Of a stretch of DNA of 34,351 bases, positions 32,290-34,351 are shown piece by piece; within the stretch, counting starts at the first letter, position 1, and each line of letters starts with the position of its first letter. The stretch covers positions 1 through 34,351 of the forward strand of contig JAIKWN010000222.1 in NCBI GenBank assembly GCA_024684665.1, written 5' to 3'. The stretch is from Clostridiales bacterium. Lineage in GTDB: Bacteria > Bacillota_A > Clostridia > Christensenellales > Aristaeellaceae. The translations under genes were made by a program, and so were the position numbers. A model generated the notes under the pieces. That model ran no database searches. It was given only the letters and a program-made list of their open reading frames with translations, and was not told where the DNA came from.

Positions 32290-32325
32290 TCAATAATCAA
32301 CCACGACCGGACAGGAGGAATTGCC

Positions 32326-33486
32326 ATGGGATACCTGAAACTGCCGGGACTCACGACGGACGGACGGCTGTATGAAGACGCCGTGATGGGTACGGTGGAA
32401 GCGCTGCTGCCCACGGGCGGCTATCCGACGGCCCACGCGCCCGCCATGCTGGAGCTGCCGGACGGCGCGCTGCTGTGCTGCTGGTTTGCCGGCACCTATG
32501 AAGGAAGCAACGACATCCGCATCATCTGCTCCAGGCTGGAGAAGGACGGGGAATGCTGGTCGCAGCCGGTGGACATTTCCGGAGACCCGGAGCGCTCCGA
32601 GCAGAATCCCTCACTTTTTGCGGGACCGGACGGCGCGGTCTGGGCGATTTACACGGCGCAGCTCGGCCGGCAGCCCGGCAAGGATAACATGCAGTTCACT
32701 TCACAGATCCGCGTTCAGAAGAGCACGGACGGCGGAAAAACCTGGGGCGCATATGAGACGCTCTTCGCCAGGGAGGGAAGTTTCTGCCGCCAGCCCATCC
32801 AGGTGCTGTCGAACGGCCGCTGGATCTTCGCGAACTGGCTCTGCACGGACAGCCCAGACGGGCTTTCCGGCGACCCGACGGCCTTCCAGATTTCCGACGA
32901 CGAGGGGCAGACCTGGCGGCAGGTGGATATGCCGGGCAGCCGCGGCCGTGTGCACGCGAACGTCGTGGAGCTGGGTGGCGGCGATCTAGTTGCTTTCATG
33001 CGCAGCCGCGAAGCGGACTTCATCTATCGCAGCGAATCCCACGACTGGGGTGATACCTGGTCCGTTCCGGCGCCGACGCCCCTGCCAAACAACAACTCTT
33101 CCATCAGCGCGGTGCGCCTTGCAAGCGGCCGCATTGCCATCGCCTACAACCCGACCTGCACCCCCGATCCGCAGCCTGGCAAGGCGGCCTGGCCGGGGCT
33201 CCGCTGCCCCGTGGCGGTGGCGCTCACAGAAGACGGCGGCCTGACCTTCCCACTAATCCGATGGATGGAGCGCGGAGAGGGCTTCATGGGCGAGGAGAAC
33301 CGCACGAACAACCGCCAGTACGAGTATCCTTTCATCATGCAGGGGAAGGACGGCGCGATTCACCTGGCCTACGCGGCAAATACGCGGCAGGGCGTCAAGT
33401 ACGTAAGGTTCCGCGAGGAAGATGTCCTGGGCAAGAAGCGCGAGCGCGTCGGCCTCTATAACCCGACGGCCGCGCAGGTGAAGTAA
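32326..33486 (+). CDS. sialidase-fold (BNR repeat) protein, apparently cytosolic
   Basis: The 386-residue protein is a six-bladed-propeller sialidase superfamily member (COG4692-like). Asp-box repeats are visible: STDGGKTW (133-140), SDDEGQTW (190-197), SHDWGDTW (238-245), TEDGGLTF (301-308) and a degenerate EKDGECWS (72-79). There is no signal peptide or anchor, so the enzyme should act inside the cell on imported small molecules. The RIP motif of true sialidases near the N-terminus is not seen (PTAHAPAMLELPDG instead), so sialic acid cleavage is doubtful; glycoside hydrolysis or lyase action on a uronate- or sugar-acid-containing oligosaccharide is possible. AGGAGG lies 7 bases before the ATG. 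Its stop overlaps the SDR start (TAATG). Confidence 0.85.
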   Translation: MGYLKLPGLTTDGRLYEDAVMGTVEALLPTGGYPTAHAPAMLELPDGALLCCWFAGTYEGSNDIRIICSRLEKDGECWSQPVDISGDPERSEQNPSLFAGPDGAVWAIYTAQLGRQPGKDNMQFTSQIRVQKSTDGGKTWGAYETLFAREGSFCRQPIQVLSNGRWIFANWLCTDSPDGLSGDPTAFQISDDEGQTWRQVDMPGSRGRVHANVVELGGGDLVAFMRSREADFIYRSESHDWGDTWSVPAPTPLPNNNSSISAVRLASGRIAIAYNPTCTPDPQPGKAAWPGLRCPVAVALTEDGGLTFPLIRWMERGEGFMGEENRTNNRQYEYPFIMQGKDGAIHLAYAANTRQGVKYVRFREEDVLGKKRERVGLYNPTAAQVK

Positions 33487-34232
33487 TGGGCGCGTTGGAT
33501 GGCCGCCGCGCGCTCGTGACCGGGGCGGGCCGGGGGCTGGGGAAAGCCATCGCGCTCGAACTGGCCCGAGAAGGGGCTTCCCTGATCATCAATGCGCGCA
33601 ATATCGCGGCCCTGGAAGAAGTCCGCGCTGAAATCGAGGCGATGGGCAGACCCTGTATGATCGCTGCCGGGGACCTGTCGGATCCCGCAACGACGGACCA
33701 TATCGTCAGCGTGATCCGCGAACTCGGCGGACTGGATATCCTGGTCAATAACGCGGGCATCAACAACCGGAAGCTTACCCTGGAGACGACGGTGGAGGAA
33801 TTCGCGGGGATCATGGACGTCAACCTGATCAGCGTCTTCCGTCTTTCCCAGGCGGTGCTGCGGGTGATGGTCGAGCAGCAGAGCGGCTGCATCGTCAACA
33901 TCACGTCTTCGGCGGGCAAGTCGCCGCATCCCTTCGCCAACCCGGCCTACGGATGTTCCAAGGCGGCGCTTACGATCCTCACCAAGGAGCTGGCGCAGGA
34001 ATTTGCGAAGGACCACATCCGGGTGAACGCAGTGCAGTGCGGGCCCATCGAGACGGAGATGACGCACCAGTGGACGCCGGAATACCGGGAGAGAGTGATG
34101 AACAGCATCCCCGTCGGGCGTATGGGAACAGCCCAGGAAGTGGGACGCGCCGTCGTCTATCTTTGCGGCCCGGATGCCGGATTCATCACCGGGGCCAGCC
34201 TGAACATCAACGGCGGGAAGCTGATGGAATAA
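33486..34232 (+). CDS. SDR-family oxidoreductase (gluconate 5-dehydrogenase-like)
   Basis: This 248-residue classical short-chain dehydrogenase has the cofactor motif TGAGRGLG (12-19), NNAG (88-91), the catalytic Ser in ITSSAG (141/142), Tyr155 and Lys159 (YxxxK), and GPIETEM after the active site. Its length and pattern are closest to gluconate 5-dehydrogenase, KduD-like and 3-ketoacyl reductase enzymes; context favours oxidation or reduction of a sugar acid. The ATG shares its A with the stop of the sialidase-fold gene, so translation is coupled. The next gene starts 25 bases downstream. Confidence 0.9.
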   Translation: MGALDGRRALVTGAGRGLGKAIALELAREGASLIINARNIAALEEVRAEIEAMGRPCMIAAGDLSDPATTDHIVSVIRELGGLDILVNNAGINNRKLTLETTVEEFAGIMDVNLISVFRLSQAVLRVMVEQQSGCIVNITSSAGKSPHPFANPAYGCSKAALTILTKELAQEFAKDHIRVNAVQCGPIETEMTHQWTPEYRERVMNSIPVGRMGTAQEVGRAVVYLCGPDAGFITGASLNINGGKLME

Positions 34233-34256
34233 GGGACAGCAACTGGAGGAGAAGAA

Positions 34257-34351
34257 ATGCTCACAAAGTATAATCTGAAAACCCCGCACGCCGTCTACGG
34301 CGGCGAGAACGCGATGGACAACGTCACCGCGATCATCCGGGCGACCGGCGC
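34257..34351 (+). CDS. iron-containing alcohol dehydrogenase family protein, N-terminal fragment
   Basis: Only the first 31 or so codons are inside the window. The peptide begins MLTKYNLKTPHAVYGG and continues ENAMDNVTAIIRATGA. A P-x-x-V-x-G-G-x-x-A start of this kind is typical of iron-containing alcohol dehydrogenases and related glycerol or lactaldehyde dehydrogenases. GGAGG (34245-34249) is 7 bases before the ATG. It continues the sugar-acid operon and would supply a second redox step. Identification from so short a piece is tentative. Confidence 0.6.
   Translation, partial: MLTKYNLKTPHAVYGGENAMDNVTAIIRATG

Overview
The window looks like chromosomal DNA of a Gram-positive anaerobe of the class Clostridia. 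The case for this is: strong AGGAGG-type ribosome sites, sigma-A promoters spaced 17 bases, tRNA genes with encoded CCA ends, and gene families typical of gut or rumen Clostridia (BspA-like/DUF6273, DUF3842, a stand-alone LUD protein, a clostridial-type GluRS). The DNA is fairly GC-rich by eye, except for one AT-rich stretch at about 5830-7030. I cannot name the genus from sequence alone. No insertion sequence, prophage, CRISPR array, rRNA or plasmid origin was seen.

Layout. (1) 1-591: seven tRNA genes on the minus strand, read Pro-Glu-CAT(Ile2-like)-Asp-Thr-Tyr-Leu from a perfect-consensus promoter at 623-651. (2) 816-5825: a plus-strand run of seven small genes: nudC, an Ala-tRNA(Pro) deacylase-like protein, a metallophosphoesterase, a P-loop sugar/nucleoside kinase, ribokinase, a two-helix membrane protein and a DnaQ-like exonuclease that seems to need an ATT start. 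It has the look of a nucleotide/ribose clean-up and translation-quality group. (3) 5984-7027: an AT-rich secreted BspA-like/DUF6273 protein. (4) 7077-10559: dnaE on the minus strand, ending at a hairpin shared with the previous gene. (5) 10702-12593: hemolysin-III family trhA and a PucR-type regulator. (6) 12773-20861: a minus-strand block, read moxR - DUF58 - transglutaminase - LUD protein - hisS - gltX. The first three overlap their neighbours and form a classic coupled cassette. (7) 21139-24245: putP and an NhaC-family antiporter, which could form a Na+ cycle, behind a repeat-rich promoter. (8) 24308-29463: a PHP phosphoesterase, an unknown secreted protein, pncB, an aldo-keto reductase and a glycine-rich/coiled-coil protein. 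(9) 29602-30794: trmO and DUF3842 on the minus strand. (10) 31036 to the window end: a plus-strand sugar-acid operon (DUF1537 kinase, sialidase-fold protein without signal peptide, SDR dehydrogenase, start of an iron-type alcohol dehydrogenase) behind palindromes that resemble LacI-family operators.

The most interesting points are the sugar-acid operon with its cytosolic sialidase-fold protein, the ATT-initiated exonuclease, the operator-like repeats upstream of putP, trhA and the sugar-acid operon, the AT-rich BspA/DUF6273 gene, and a CAT tRNA whose acceptor stem marks it as tRNA-Ile2. Nothing here is clearly an undescribed defence or mobile system. Start codons were moved from the longest open frame wherever a ribosome site or the family N-terminus argued for it; each case is noted.
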